Of a DNA stretch of 64,000 nt, positions 1 to 10,669 are shown piece after piece. The translations under genes and the position numbers were made by a program. The stretch is from assembly GCF_028502605.1 (NCBI RefSeq), contig NC_079235.1, forward strand, positions 992,001-1,056,000. Direction: 5' to 3'. The notes beneath the pieces are model-generated. The model was given only the letters and a program-made list of their open reading frames with translations, did not search any database and was not told where the DNA came from. How positions within the stretch are numbered: the first letter of the stretch is position 1; every line of letters starts with the position of its first letter. Source of the DNA: Trichoderma breve (taxonomy: Eukaryota; Ascomycota; Sordariomycetes; Hypocreales; Hypocreaceae).

Positions 1-553
1 GTAGGACAAGATGGGTAAGTGATATATACGACTTCTACCTATCCTCTACAGTATTTGAATTGACCAAAGTCACCATGCTGCTGTCAATATATGCAAATTG
101 GCCAAAGCTTCAGCGACCTGTTGGATGTGTCACATTGGCTGCTGTTAGCACCCGAGTGGCAAATAAAAGACAGAAAGCCACAGAGGGGCGCCGGAAAGAG
201 GATCCAATATCGATTCCTGGAATTGAATTCTTGCAAAGACTTTAGTGGCCGTGCCTTTATTCTACCACCATGAATGAGCATAGGCGCATACTTGTACTTC
301 TGTCAAAGTGTTGGCGCAAGCATTTCATTGAATCGAAGCGTAATTTAGCCCACAGCGGGGCCGTTGTCAGTGTCACCTACATGGGCTACAAACAATGAAT
401 TTATGTTGATTCAGCATATTTCCATGACATATGTAAAGTCGGAGCTGCCCGTGCTTCTACCTCTCACCCCCTCGAATTATTTTCTCTTTTGTCCATTTCG
501 TTAACCAATCAAGTCCCATTACCGCCCTCGACGAAAAGATAAACACCTGAATC
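1..553. other. gene-free left edge
   Basis: No coding region is supported here; short open frames on both strands lack codon continuity and recognisable motifs. The last 100 bases are pyrimidine-rich and end in a context compatible with the promoter and leader of the gene starting at 554. Confidence 0.5.
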
Positions 554-1360
554 ATGGGTATTAAAGCCAATGATGACGGAAAGATGGAGTATTCCACCAG
601 CGTTGTGCGCCTCGCTTTTCTGCCCGATCACCGCGACAAAATAGGCGTCTCCGAACAATGGTACCAAGTCATGGACACGATCAGACACCAGCCTAATTTC
701 GGTTTTATTTGCAAAGGGGAATCAGTTGATGATGAACTTGATATCGTCTTGTTTATTGCCTGGGAAAATGCTGCTAAACCACCAGCCTCTTTTCTCTCGG
801 GAAACCTCGATTGCATTTTCTCTCCCCTTGACGCTTTTGTCGTCAGGAAGCCTCAGCTTATGTGTAACCTCTATCGGATGATGCGGGGGCCCCGTCACCC
901 TGAGTCATGGAACACAAGTACAATGAGTTTGGACTTCATATCGGAGTTCATCATTATCCGTGGACCGGCTCATGCAACCGAGAAGGCCGTGAAGGAAATC
1001 GATATGAATCTCGACGTTTATCATGACAATCGGATCTTTGTGGCAGACTATTACTCCGACTGGCTGTTAATGCGTGCGTTTTTCGCCCACGTGGGTGAAG
1101 ATTCTGAGAAACGTCCCGATGCAGCCAGTTTCCTACTTAATGTAGCCTGGAAGGGCCTGGAGGAGCGCCGTGAATACAAAGATCCTACCATACCCGATCG
1201 CTCGCTCCTTCCTGAGGCACGACAACTTTTCCCAAGCGATTTCTGGCAAAAGTCTGTTGTTGAACGACTGGAGAGTTTGGGTGCCACCACTTCATCATGG
1301 ACTTACCACAAGGCAGAGGCTGTCCGCAATAAGGAGGGAAGGCTGGTAGTTGGAGGATAA
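554..1360 (+). CDS. hypothetical protein, possibly tandem alpha-beta-barrel (ABM-like)
   Basis: This is an uninterrupted 268-residue frame starting MGIKAND and ending LVVGG, with no signal peptide or membrane segment. I do not recognise the gene. Two halves look alike: residues about 12-75 (VVRLAFLPDHRDK... then DIVLFIAWE) and about 123-200 (LDFISEFIIIRG... then ASFLLNVAWKGLEE). Each has an opening beta strand, a helix and a closing strand ending in an aromatic-rich W-E/W-K segment. That pattern suggests two dimeric alpha-beta-barrel (stress-responsive/ABM) modules, but this is an inference from pattern alone. No catalytic residues can be assigned. The first ATG is used because it directly follows a pyrimidine-rich leader and in-frame sequence upstream is not protein-like. 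The gene is isolated, with no obvious operon-like or cluster partner. Confidence 0.6.
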   Translation: MGIKANDDGKMEYSTSVVRLAFLPDHRDKIGVSEQWYQVMDTIRHQPNFGFICKGESVDDELDIVLFIAWENAAKPPASFLSGNLDCIFSPLDAFVVRKPQLMCNLYRMMRGPRHPESWNTSTMSLDFISEFIIIRGPAHATEKAVKEIDMNLDVYHDNRIFVADYYSDWLLMRAFFAHVGEDSEKRPDAASFLLNVAWKGLEERREYKDPTIPDRSLLPEARQLFPSDFWQKSVVERLESLGATTSSWTYHKAEAVRNKEGRLVVGG

Positions 1361-2015
1361 TCTGCTCATTGGTACCGCTATAGGTGGTAGTTTATGTGAG
1401 AGGAATCAATGGGTGGCATTCAAGTTGGAGTTAATTCAATAAGGTGTATACCGAATTTTGAGCTACCCAATGGAGAATGTAGATGGGTTATGATTTACTT
1501 TTGAGAAAATGTGATAGCTGCCATCTCTAGTGCGGTGCCTAGAATGGATTGCGGAAAATTGAACTTTGACTCCACACGTTTACTTCTTTTGACTATTAGG
1601 TAAAGCATTCTCTAGTTGTGATAAAATATACTAACACATTGGACAAAGTAGACAAAGTAGACAAAGTAGACAAAGTAGACAAAGTAGACAAAGTAGACAA
1701 AGTAGACAAAGTAGACAAAGTAGACAAAGTAGACAAAGTAGACAAAGTAGACAAAGAAGGAAAAACAAGTAGTAGTAGTACCCTTTCTGAGTAGACGTCC
1801 GATTCATAGGTAAAGAGGGCAGGTGTAGCTGATTCCCCGCCAGGCACCATTGCCCGGTCCATTGACGCCAACTGATACCTACATGTCATGGCATAGGTAG
1901 CTCTACTCTATCCTCTGGGCCCTTCCATTCGAAGACCAATCAAAATTATCCAGGTAACTAGAGAAAGTATCATGTCAGCCCTCTCAATAAGAAACGCCTC
2001 CGGACGGAGAAGAAC
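1361..2015. other. intergenic region with minisatellite
   Basis: This is the 3' flank of the gene ending at 1360 and the 3' flank of the minus-strand metallopeptidase. The only structured element is the 9-bp tandem array at 1642-1758. The minus-strand open frame running through it exists only because 9 is a multiple of 3. Confidence 0.5.
1642..1758. repeat. 9-bp tandem repeat (GACAAAGTA)12
   Basis: Twelve perfect head-to-tail copies of GACAAAGTA occupy 1642-1749, followed by a thirteenth copy with one change (GACAAAGAA). The array is immediately followed by a short AGT trinucleotide run near 1770-1780. Perfect copies imply recent expansion and a probable length polymorphism between isolates. 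Confidence 0.97.
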
Positions 2016-3338
2016 CTACGCCATCATGGCAAAATAGGCGTATGCCTCTGCGGTGTCGGTAGCCTTTTGTGGTCCTGAATTTTTGGCAAACTGACCTTCG
2101 TGCCTCATAGCCAGTCTTGCGGCCCTAACATAGCCGTCTGGTTTCCCGAGTTGCGTCAGCTCATGATTTACCCAAAGAGATGCGTAGCGAGGAGAGCGTT
2201 GGGAAAATGCGGAAACATACACACTAACGCTTTCTCATACCGGACTCCACCTTGTCTCTGAGAACTTGAAATGGCTCTTAGTTTATTGTTCTGGTCGCGG
2301 TACTGGAAAACCAACTCGCCGCTGGGCGAAACTGCCTGTTGATCGGGAACTAGATAGAACAATAAACGTTAGCCAATGCCATGTCGGGGTAACAGGGCTG
2401 TGAATGTTTGTGGATTTCTTACGTGCGGTAATGGTGTCATCGAAATTCCTTTTCGCCCCATACCAATGAGTGAGTTCATGAACCATGATGCGAGAGAGAC
2501 TTCCCACAAAATCATCCAATTTTGTCACTCCCTCTACCACTTTGTCCTTTCCATCGACTGGTGAAACTACTTTTCTTGTACTTTCCGTGAAAGAGAGATC
2601 GCAGAAAGTAATCATGTCGTACTTGGCTTGGGTGACTGCATATACCTCAGGACGACAGATTCCAATGCTGTGAGGGTTTCCGTTTGTATGATATCTGTGT
2701 TTATATACCCAGGCTCCCCCCTTACCCACTACTTCATGCTGAGTAATATGCAGTTGTTGCCCCATTGGATCATATGGATCAATGTCATATTCCCGATACC
2801 ATTTCCATGGTTTATCGCCACAAATTAATAGTGTTTTGGAGCGGAGCTTTGTGAAACCGTCTGCTGGTATGTTCTCATCGCCATGTAGGGCTGTACTCAT
2901 CTTATCGTAAACCTCTGGCAGCAAGGTCAGCTAAGTGGATGCCCAGCATGAATGCTGTACACAAAAGTTCGAAATGAAGCGATGGAAGATGGTGATTGAC
3001 TTACCAAGAACTCTTTGCATAAACTTGTTTTCCGAGTTGGTTCCTTGTTCATCTGGGTTGAAGCCAAACATGGTGTTCACGGCCCTTGCTATGCGGCCCC
3101 ATTCAAGACTTTCCCTTCGCTTGGTGTCTTGTTGCGGGCGGGGTTGCTGAACATATTTGAGGTCTTTTAAAGCTTTGGCTGACATGATCGCGGCATCACC
3201 GAAAGTTTTTCGCAGAAGTGATAGATGTGGCTTACACGAGTCATCTACATCCCAGATGTCGAGATTCACCCCCCTCACGTTCAAGCCAGTGACACGGCCA
3301 AGGCTCAGGAAAAGCCCCAGGACAAATGCAATGAGCAT
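2016..3338 (-). CDS. secreted HExxH metallopeptidase (fungal lysine-specific metallo-endopeptidase-like)
   Basis: A four-exon model gives 347 residues: 3338-3005, 2914-2423, 2349-2241 and 2124-2016. The introns are 90, 73 and 116 bases; the first two have GTAAGT/GTAAGA donors and the third GTATGA. Branch-like GCTAAC and GCTGAC sit before the second and third acceptors. The start at 3338 begins a hydrophobic signal peptide (MLIAFVLGLFLSLGRVTG). The zinc motif HELTH lies at about residues 257-261, inside VHELTHWYG, as in fungal proteins with a metallo-endopeptidase catalytic domain of the M35-like superfamily. Downstream, DDTITA and a C-terminal segment ending AEAYAYFAMMA match the usual end of this family. 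It is presumably secreted and degrades protein outside the cell; substrate preference cannot be read from sequence. The third intron was chosen because it joins GGVR to AARLAM in frame; that junction is the least certain. Confidence 0.75.
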
Positions 3339-4569
3339 TGCAATAGAGTAACGAGTATTATGAAAGATTGAATAGTCAAGTGGGTGCAGATTCGTGTGAG
3401 TATATCGGCTGATTTGAGGGAGTTTTATAGTCAAAGCTGTGGCAGCCAGCTGGGTGATGATGGTATATATATCTTTTACTATAGTTGATATTTCACAAAA
3501 ACAACTAGATAAGACAGCATATACCACTCTCCAAAAGAAACAAACTTCGCCATGATGCCGCTTCAAAGCTTTGGCCCTGTCAGATATGAAGTTTGGTTGC
3601 TGGTAGGTTGCTAGATAGACCACGGCGACGGCGCTGATCCGTATGATCAGTTTTGCTCATACATAAGGAGGAAACTCGCAGGGTGCCTACAATGCGTAAT
3701 TGCCATATTCAAGTTTGCTAACTATACCTGATTCTTCTTTTTGGTATGCGCTTGTTCTATCTAGATCACCGTGCGTTACTTCTCGTCTGCATCAAGCCGT
3801 GATCATGAAGAATGACACGCGCGGCAGCCTACCACCTGAAACTTGCACCCATATACGAGCTTTCGGCTCCGGGACCATAATGTCACGTCGGTGAGGGCAC
3901 TTGCATATTTGGAGACTCGGAGATGGCGTAAATTGCCACGAAAATCCGCAGCAATAGACGTAAATGTGATCCGAGATTGGTGAAGGTGGACCAAGATTTG
4001 AGGCTCGGGGGCGCCGTCGATTGCCGCGAATTTGTGGACATAGCTTTAGGCTCCAGTTTTGAGAACAAACATTATAAAAATAGAGACCAAACAATAAATA
4101 TCTAAGAATTAATCGTCCCAATCAACGGAATGGAACAAGGCCCTCAGGACTGGAGCCATGACCTGAAACCAGTGAGGACACCTGCAGATTTGGCAGCTCG
4201 GACACACCGTCTAATGCTGCGAATGTAGGGATATAATTTTCATCAATAATTTCAATATCAGATCAAGTGACTATAATAATAAAACAACAAACAGCAAACA
4301 GATAACAGCTAGTGACCTCAGTCGTAGGCAGTAAGCAGAAGCGCCCAACTGATCTGGCAGGACGTTCTCCTGTTTAACGGAAATTGATCGAAGATTTTGA
4401 TAGATACTTGCTAAACTCATGAGAAATATATACACGCTTCGTCTCGTAGCTTCCTTCTATATATCATCACCTTTGCTCTCGATTTTACTTCTCAGCTCCA
4501 GTCTGCGTTTCTTTAATGTCTTTTTGTTTTTGGTGTCAAGTTATTCTTCACTCAAGCTGCCTTGTCTAA
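3339..4569. other. gene-free region with decayed repeats
   Basis: No gene is supported. This is the upstream region of both the metallopeptidase (leftward) and the large secreted protein (rightward). It contains three diverged copies of a 50-60 bp unit around 3865-3930, 3968-4020 and 4147-4211, and an A-rich stretch near 4255-4300. Open frames here are short and interrupted. Confidence 0.5.
3865..4211. repeat. diverged dispersed repeat, three copies
   Basis: Copies at about 3865-3930 and 4147-4211 align over roughly 60 bases. Shared blocks are GTGAGG-CAC, TGCA-ATTTGG and CTCGGA. A weaker third copy at about 3968-4020 shares GGTGAAGG, GATTTGAGGCTCGG and CGCCG. All are in the same orientation. 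They could be remnants of a duplicated gene or element; no intact coding frame spans them. Confidence 0.55.
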
Positions 4570-7500
4570 ATGTATGCTGGCGCACATTCAATTTGGAAAC
4601 TATGTTTCCTCGTTGTTCCTTGCTTGGCACTGCCATCTCTATACGCCACAGGCGGCAAACCAACGACCTCTTCCTCCATCACAAAGCCACCCACCCGGTC
4701 TACAAGCAGCGTTCCAATCAACCCCTATCACACTACACGCATTCTTACAGTCTACCCAATACCGGTCTTGACCACTTCCAGTGATCAGAGAAGTAGTTCC
4801 ATTGTACCTCAAACTTCGTACAAGATTGTTGTCTCCCATCATTATTCAGTTCCCCAGTATCATACGGTTCCTGAGCATCATACCGCTTCCCCACATCATA
4901 GTGTTTCCAAGCACCATGATAGTGCTGAGCCTCATTTTTACACTCCCGTTCACACTGATACTGCCTTCAAAAGCACAACGCATTCCCAAAGGCTCAGTAA
5001 GAGTGCATCGACAACTCCCAGCCGCAGCAAGGAGACGAATGGAAGACATCAGACATCTACAGAAAGATCTAGGATGTCTTCTATTCACTTGACGACTACA
5101 CCGACATCCAGTAGCTCGAAAAGCAGTTCGAAGGGCACCAAGTCCAAACACTCTGAACGAACGTCAACAGCCTCTCAGTCCCATTCCATTATATCAGCCC
5201 ATCAAAGCTCCATGTCATCAAAGACATCTGCCTCATTCAACCAGCCACAATCTTCAATGGACCAAACGCACACGTCAACTTCGAAAAGGACTTCTAGTCA
5301 AACAAGGGGGGTTAACAGCAACAGTCGGACGAATTCTTTGAAACCCACAACCACGGTTTCAAAAATCACCCACCCTCTGACGCAGACCAAGATCACAACG
5401 ACACCCGCTCCTCTAACCCACACAAGCAAAGGGGCTACGCGATTCTCCGATACCAAGGCTTTTCAACAACCTCGGTCTTCCAACATTTCAAAGAAGCCAA
5501 AGACATCTTCAAGTCGATCATCTCGCTCAACACACAAAGGTAGCTCTACAATGCAAACGAAGTCTACGATTATTGTAGCCCCAACTCCCAATCGGTCAAA
5601 ACACACGCCAGAGGTTACACACCATTCGAATCAACGGTCAATGACATCTGCGGATCGCATTACTACTTTGCGTTCAGAAAATATTCTCAGTTCTACTAAA
5701 AGGAAAAATTCCATCTCAACTTTGACTGAAAAGTCTACCAGTTCGAGCTTAACTGGAACCAGTACCACTCAGGGCCACCCTAAGCAGACAACTAGTTCAA
5801 TCTCTACAAAGCACGAGGCGAGTTCACTCAGTTCCAAACATCAAACCAGTACAGACACCTCAAGAGGCTCGAAGAAACTATCCTCCACAGGAAGCAGAGT
5901 TAGTTCAGCGTCTATCAGGCATCAAAGCAGCATGACAACAGCCACTCAAGGTCAATCAGCTAGCGTCCCACACCCTACCACGGCGACAAGAATGAAGACG
6001 TCAAGTCACCCAATACAGACGGTAATTACTGGTTCCAAGGGAACTGTAGTAACTTATGAAGCGACGCGGGATCCCAAATACACGACCAATACGAAAACAA
6101 CAACTTCAACCAGCGACCATGGTGATCGTGTTATCATATACCCCGGAGGTTGGCGGTGGAGACCAATTGGGTTTCCACATTTGAAACTTCCACCGTTCAA
6201 ACTCCCTCCTCCTCCAACGTTAAATCCAGATCCCGAATCCGGAGACCACGATCACGATCATGATCACGACACCGAGCATGACCACGACCACGATAAAAGC
6301 AGCAAATCTACGACCAAAAGTGCAAAGTGTACCACAACAAGACCGCCTAGATGCACCAAGACTGTTTCGTTCATATCTACCGGGACAGGATACACAAGGT
6401 GAGTCGTGTTTGGTCAATAACCATTGAAACCAAAGCATCACAACTAACGGAAGCGTAGTACAATTCTCGGAACGTGCTCACCTGTCAGCGGCTGCGTCTC
6501 GGGAAAACAAAGCACCACCACCACAACGATAGCAACCTTTGTACCATCCGTTTGGATCGATGAGCCATACAAGCCCGAGGTTCCTACACCCCCTGAGGAG
6601 GTGGATGCTGAGACAATCGAATACTTCAACGATCTTTTCAAGAAAGAAGGTATCTCACTTGAAGTTGACCAGCAACTTGTGGCTCAATGTGGCGGCAACA
6701 TGCCGGGTATCCCCCTTTTCTGCTTGAACCACTTTAGCACCGATTTCTGTCGAGCCGTACAAGCAGATCCGAGTAAAAAACTCTCCAAAACTTTCGCAGG
6801 CCTTGATGCTACGCTAGGGCCGATTGGACCGCTCAATATGATAGGAGATCACCATGTCGGTATGCAGAAGGGGAGGTCATTGGTTAGCAGAGGTCTCTGC
6901 AGCGACTGGAGTTTTGAGTTCAATTGGAGCGGTGCTCATTCCAAGTGTGGAAAGTCTTGTCTCGACTACTTAAGTATCATAAGAACCCAGTGCCTTCAAT
7001 TTAAGACCAATAACGAGGGTTCTCTTGATGCTGGTTGTGGTACCTACAGCCTCGCGATCAAACCAGTTCTCACCACTTCCACCACCTCCACTGGAGAATC
7101 GCCTCCCGAACCGACCGAGATTCCAAAAACGCCGCTGGAGCTGAAACCCGCCGTGTGTGCAGACGAGTCTGATTTCCCAGGACACGTCGACGTCCATAAG
7201 AGCGACCAGAAGAGACAAGCCGAATCGTTCTGTGAGACCTATTTTCTGGATCGCAACCAAAAGGGGATTCATATGAGCTCACAGAACGAGACTGTCTCGG
7301 CCACTGGAGGGGGTCTCTTTGGAGATGCACTTCTCCACTTCTCTGTTTCCTGGGTTGATGGCTGCGAGACAACGGTAGACAGTCAGGATGTTATGCTTCC
7401 CGTGGGCGACGATTTCAACTTGAACTGTGGAAATATTCTGTTCAAAACATGGGCAGACTGTAAGTCTTATTATTCTGTTCCGTGAGCCTAACTAATTTGT

Positions 7501-7582
7501 GTTGTTCACAGGCAACAACGGCGGCGTGGGTGGATATATCGATGCTGGTTGCCTTCGATACCAGTTCAACCCGGCAAAGTAA
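4570..7582 (+). CDS. large Ser/Thr-rich secreted glycoprotein with His-Asp tract and Cys-rich C-terminus
   Basis: A three-exon model (4570-6398, 6459-7459, 7512-7582; introns of 60 and 52 bases, the first with a CTAAC branch site) encodes 966 residues. The N-terminus (MYAGAHSIWK then LCFLVVPCLALPSLYA) looks like a signal peptide. Residues about 30-520 are almost entirely Ser, Thr, Lys, His and Pro, a mucin-like region expected to be heavily O-glycosylated. Next come a Pro-rich PPFKLPPPP segment, an alternating His-Asp tract (6247-6294) that could bind metal ions, and a globular part with regularly spaced cysteines (CSPVSGC, QCGGN, FCLNHF, KCGKSC, GCGTYS). The last exon contributes CNNGGVGGYIDAGC. 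I do not recognise the C-terminal fold. Cell wall or extracellular matrix location is inferred from composition. No GPI-anchor signal is visible, since the protein ends LRYQFNPAK. Confidence 0.75.
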
Positions 7583-7815
7583 TCCCATGTGTCAGGCACG
7601 AATTCCCAAAACACCAGCCAATAGTGGCCCTGTATCCTCCAGGTAGAGTTTCCTCTTTCTATCTCTTTCCGGCTTCCTGGTATTCGTTTTCAACAAACGC
7701 GGCCAGATGACTTATGCTTTTGTGTTCTGCTAGCTGCTTCAACAGCATGCACTTTCAAGGTCTCATAGATAGATGTATAGATTGTCAATAGACTTCTTCA
7801 CGGTCATTATCCTCT

Positions 7816-7847
7816 GATCCTCTCACTCAGTGATCCTCTCACTCAGT
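7816..7847. repeat. 16-bp perfect tandem duplication
   Basis: The unit GATCCTCTCACTCAGT is present twice in direct succession (7816-7831 and 7832-7847). Confidence 0.95.
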
Positions 7848-8117
7848 ATCATCAGTCATGTCGCCTGTATTTTATTGTAAAATGCGACTGGAACCCCGAA
7901 AACGGACCGGTTTAAATGGCTTTATACATCAGGTATATAAAACACATAAGGTACGGCTACCTCGAATCGATATAAAATAGAGGCAAAAATATATGGTAAA
8001 TAGGAGGATAAAAAAGGAGTCCAGCTAAATGACTCGGGTGTAGGCAGTTATTGCTAAGTACCTGTACTATGCTCCGTATGGAGATGCGAGTGTGTGCCGG
8101 AAACTCAGGATTCCAAC

Positions 8118-8133
8118 GGATGAATCTTTATCC
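8118..8133. promoter_or_regulatory. candidate QutA/QA-1F binding site upstream of qutE
   Basis: GGATGAATCTTTATCC matches 14 of 16 positions of the published consensus for the quinate activator, GGRTAARYRYTTATCC. It lies 157 bases before the qutE ATG. Confidence 0.6.
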
Positions 8134-8289
8134 CCGCGCATGTGCCTATAGAAACGAGTCGCCTCCCGATTATATACCATGTGTCTAGATAAGCACATAC
8201 ATCTTGTGCTTTTAGCTATAAATGATCACTGATAACATCAATTGATCTTATCTACATCTTGAAGCGACTACAATAAAACTACTCTCATC

Positions 8290-8751
8290 ATGGCGCAGAA
8301 AATCCTTCTTATCAATGGCCCCAACCTAAATCTCCTTGGCACCAGGGAGCCTCAAATCTACGGTTCAGCAACTCTAAACGATGTCGTCAAACAAGCAAAA
8401 ATACAAGCAGCGGAGCTATCTATACAAGTTGATGCCTTTCAATCCAATCATGAAGGAGCCATTGTAGATAAGATCCAAGCAGCAAGAGGGGAAGTGGATG
8501 GAATCATCATCAACCCCGGCGCCTTTACACACACCAGCGTGGCGATTCGCGACGCTCTCCTCGGCGTGGGAATTCCGTTTGTTGAGATTCATGTTTCGAA
8601 TGTTCACGCGCGGGAGTCATGGAGAAAGCATAGTTATTTGAGCGATAAAGCGCAGGCTGTCATTTGCGGATTGGGCGTGTTTGGATATACAGCTGCGATT
8701 GAGTTTGCCGCGAAGCATATGAAGGTTAACGCTGGAGCATCTAAGCTGTAG
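8290..8751 (+). CDS. qutE: catabolic type II 3-dehydroquinate dehydratase
   Basis: An intronless frame of 153 residues, the normal length for a type II dehydroquinase, which forms a cytosolic dodecamer. It dehydrates 3-dehydroquinate to 3-dehydroshikimate, the second step of quinate breakdown. The active-site signature is complete: [13 protein letters not shown] (residues 10-21, with Arg19), the catalytic Tyr24 in [18 protein letters not shown], and the histidine in [11 protein letters not shown]. It is the equivalent of Aspergillus qutE and Neurospora qa-2. It lies tail-to-tail with qutC (51 bases between stops), and its promoter has a near match to the activator site. Biosynthetic dehydroquinase activity in fungi sits in the unrelated type I domain of AROM, so this enzyme should be the quinate-inducible one. 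Confidence 0.97.
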   Translation: MAQKILLINGPNLNLLGTREPQIYGSATLNDVVKQAKIQAAELSIQVDAFQSNHEGAIVDKIQAARGEVDGIIINPGAFTHTSVAIRDALLGVGIPFVEIHVSNVHARESWRKHSYLSDKAQAVICGLGVFGYTAAIEFAAKHMKVNAGASKL

Positions 8752-8801
8752 AGTATAAATAAACATCGAATTCTTCGCTATAGAAACATCAAATGATAAG
8801 T

Positions 8802-9854
8802 TTACAACAGGGCTTGAGTTTTATAATTCATGGTAGACCGTCCAAGTGACAAGTCGCGCTCCATCCGCCTCCATGACTGTGCCGCCCTCCTGGCCATTGT
8901 CTCCGGGACTCGCCCATCCTTGTCCAACAATGCTCTATTAAATACTTCAAAGCTCAGCCAGCCTTGATATCCGAGGTCCCTGATGATGACGTCCAAAATT
9001 CGTTTAACTGGTAGATATCCGCCGTGTTGGCTTTCGCCGTAAAATAATCTGGCATTCCGAGACCAGCTCATTCGAGGCGGTTGCTCCTCGTTGTAAAATG
9101 GATGACTGCTGTCAAGAGGCTGAGACAGCTTTTCTGCATCTGCCATTTGCACCAGAAATAGCTTTTTCGGATCAATAGAAGCAATCATCTCATGCAGAGA
9201 GGCTTCGACCGCTTCGTCGCAATTATCAGTTCGGCCAGAAGATGCCGACGGGTCCGCATAGATTCGACCGGCAATGTTAAAAGTGTCAAGGCAAATGCCG
9301 AAATTCGGGCGGTTGACTCTTTGCACAACATCCCAGCTCGTCTCCCATGTGTCGACTCGTGTGCCCCAACATAGAGCCTCGTAAGCGAATTTAATGACTG
9401 GGGAGGCTTCAAGACCAATCTCTGCAATCTCAACCATGTCTTGGACAATCGCATCCATATCCGACGATACTTCTGAAGGGGAGAGAAAGCTACTTGGAAG
9501 TAGTATCATCTCAGTCCCTAAGATGTGCGCCATATGCACCCATAATTTCGCATCATTTAGTTTTTGCTGGTGTAATTGTCGGTCTACTAGTCCCTCGTAA
9601 TGCATAAAGGGCTGTAAACAAAGGATCGATAGTTCCCGGTCGTCACATAGCTGACGAATTATGGCTGCAGCTGCAAGTTGATTGTTCGGTTGGTCGCCTC
9701 CAGGCATGGTCTTTGTCAAATCGAGGAGATCTTCGAAGAACAGCTCGACAGCTCGGAAGCCGTACTTTCTTGCCATGTCAAGTTTATGCTCAAGAGAGTG
9801 TCCCGCGGAGCACCGTCCAAGGGATACGGTGCAAATACTGGGTTTATACGACAT
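8802..9854 (-). CDS. qutC: 3-dehydroshikimate dehydratase
   Basis: Intronless, 350 residues. It converts 3-dehydroshikimate to protocatechuate, committing the carbon to the beta-ketoadipate route. It belongs to the AP-endonuclease-2/xylose-isomerase-like TIM-barrel superfamily and needs a divalent metal. Likely metal ligands and neighbours are visible in order along the barrel: Glu in FAYEALCWG, Asp in CLDTFNIAG, Gln in LVQMADAEKL and Glu in LSFEVFNR. The N-terminus MSYKPSICTVSLGRCSAGHSL is the family's characteristic opening strand and fixes the start. Equivalent to Aspergillus qutC and Neurospora qa-4. It shares an 815 bp divergent promoter region with qutB. Confidence 0.95.
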   Translation of the reverse strand: MSYKPSICTVSLGRCSAGHSLEHKLDMARKYGFRAVELFFEDLLDLTKTMPGGDQPNNQLAAAAIIRQLCDDRELSILCLQPFMHYEGLVDRQLHQQKLNDAKLWVHMAHILGTEMILLPSSFLSPSEVSSDMDAIVQDMVEIAEIGLEASPVIKFAYEALCWGTRVDTWETSWDVVQRVNRPNFGICLDTFNIAGRIYADPSASSGRTDNCDEAVEASLHEMIASIDPKKLFLVQMADAEKLSQPLDSSHPFYNEEQPPRMSWSRNARLFYGESQHGGYLPVKRILDVIIRDLGYQGWLSFEVFNRALLDKDGRVPETMARRAAQSWRRMERDLSLGRSTMNYKTQALL

Positions 9855-10669
9855 GTTGATGAATTAATTACGAACAAAAAGAGCAGATTGTGTAATAGAG
9901 ACAACAGTATTGTTTGGAAGGTAAAATAGACAATGAGGTTTAATTTTACTAGGTGTTTTCCATCCTACCCTACTTATGGGAAAGGAAACTATCTTATAGT
10001 AAAGAACGGGCATCATCACCGTCAGATCTTATGTTATCACTTCCACCCAAATCAGGTCATAATCCACGTATTTAATGATGAGAAAAGTGAGAAATCATTC
10101 CTCTGAAAGCATGACGGATAAAGATTACCCCTTTAGACACGAAGGATGGACAGGAACCGCGAGTAGCCGAGATGTCCTACATCATCTGTTATGAAGCGGT
10201 CTTGATGGTATCCAAAAGGAAACTATTCCGCCATTATTCCGCGATTGTAGGAGATGAATATAAGCTTCGTAAAAGCACCGTTTAAAGAAATAACCAGTCA
10301 ATCGAGGCGATCGTCGCTCCTTGTCTGGATAAGTCTTTAGCCGGATCGCGGGGAACTTCGCCCTCGATCCACAGATGATCGCGGCTATGTTCTCACCCCA
10401 CGCTTCGTATTGTACAATGGTCCAGTGATCCGAGTCCTAGCAAGGGGGAGAAAGCCGGATATTCGTCGAAGCGAGCGCCCTTGCCAGTAATCCATCAGAC
10501 TTGTTTTCAATCCGCTGTCTTTTAATCTGGAATTCATTCTTAATATCTTCACTCTTCAAAACCGCCCGAGCCAGCGATGTTATGACCAAGATCTAAAGTC
10601 TCTTCAATTATAGCATTTGACAGAGCAAACATCACCTGCGACTCTACAATAAATTCCCAGCAGTCCGAA
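9855..10669. other. divergent promoter region of qutC and qutB
   Basis: No gene is present. It contains a 14/16 match to the quinate activator site at 10327-10342. A possible CreA-type SYGGRG site on the opposite strand (CCCCAC, 10396-10401) would fit glucose repression, but so short a match is weak. Confidence 0.6.
10327..10342. promoter_or_regulatory. candidate QutA/QA-1F binding site between qutC and qutB
   Basis: GGATAAGTCTTTAGCC matches 14 of 16 positions of GGRTAARYRYTTATCC. It is placed so that it could serve both divergent genes. Confidence 0.6.

Larger units (their letters stand above)
7583..8289. other. intergenic region, qutE upstream region
   Basis: Contains a perfect 16-bp direct duplication (7816-7847) and, about 160 bases before the qutE start, a near match to the quinate activator site (8118-8133). 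The rest is AT-rich with no supported gene. Confidence 0.6.

Noticed and set aside
1596..1889. Minus-strand frame with repeated Leu-Ser-Thr
   Set aside because: It exists only because the 9-bp minisatellite lacks stop codons in this frame; the flanks are not protein-like.
10116..10131. GGATAAAGATTACCCC as another quinate-activator site
   Set aside because: Only the left half-site matches; the right half has three mismatches in six.
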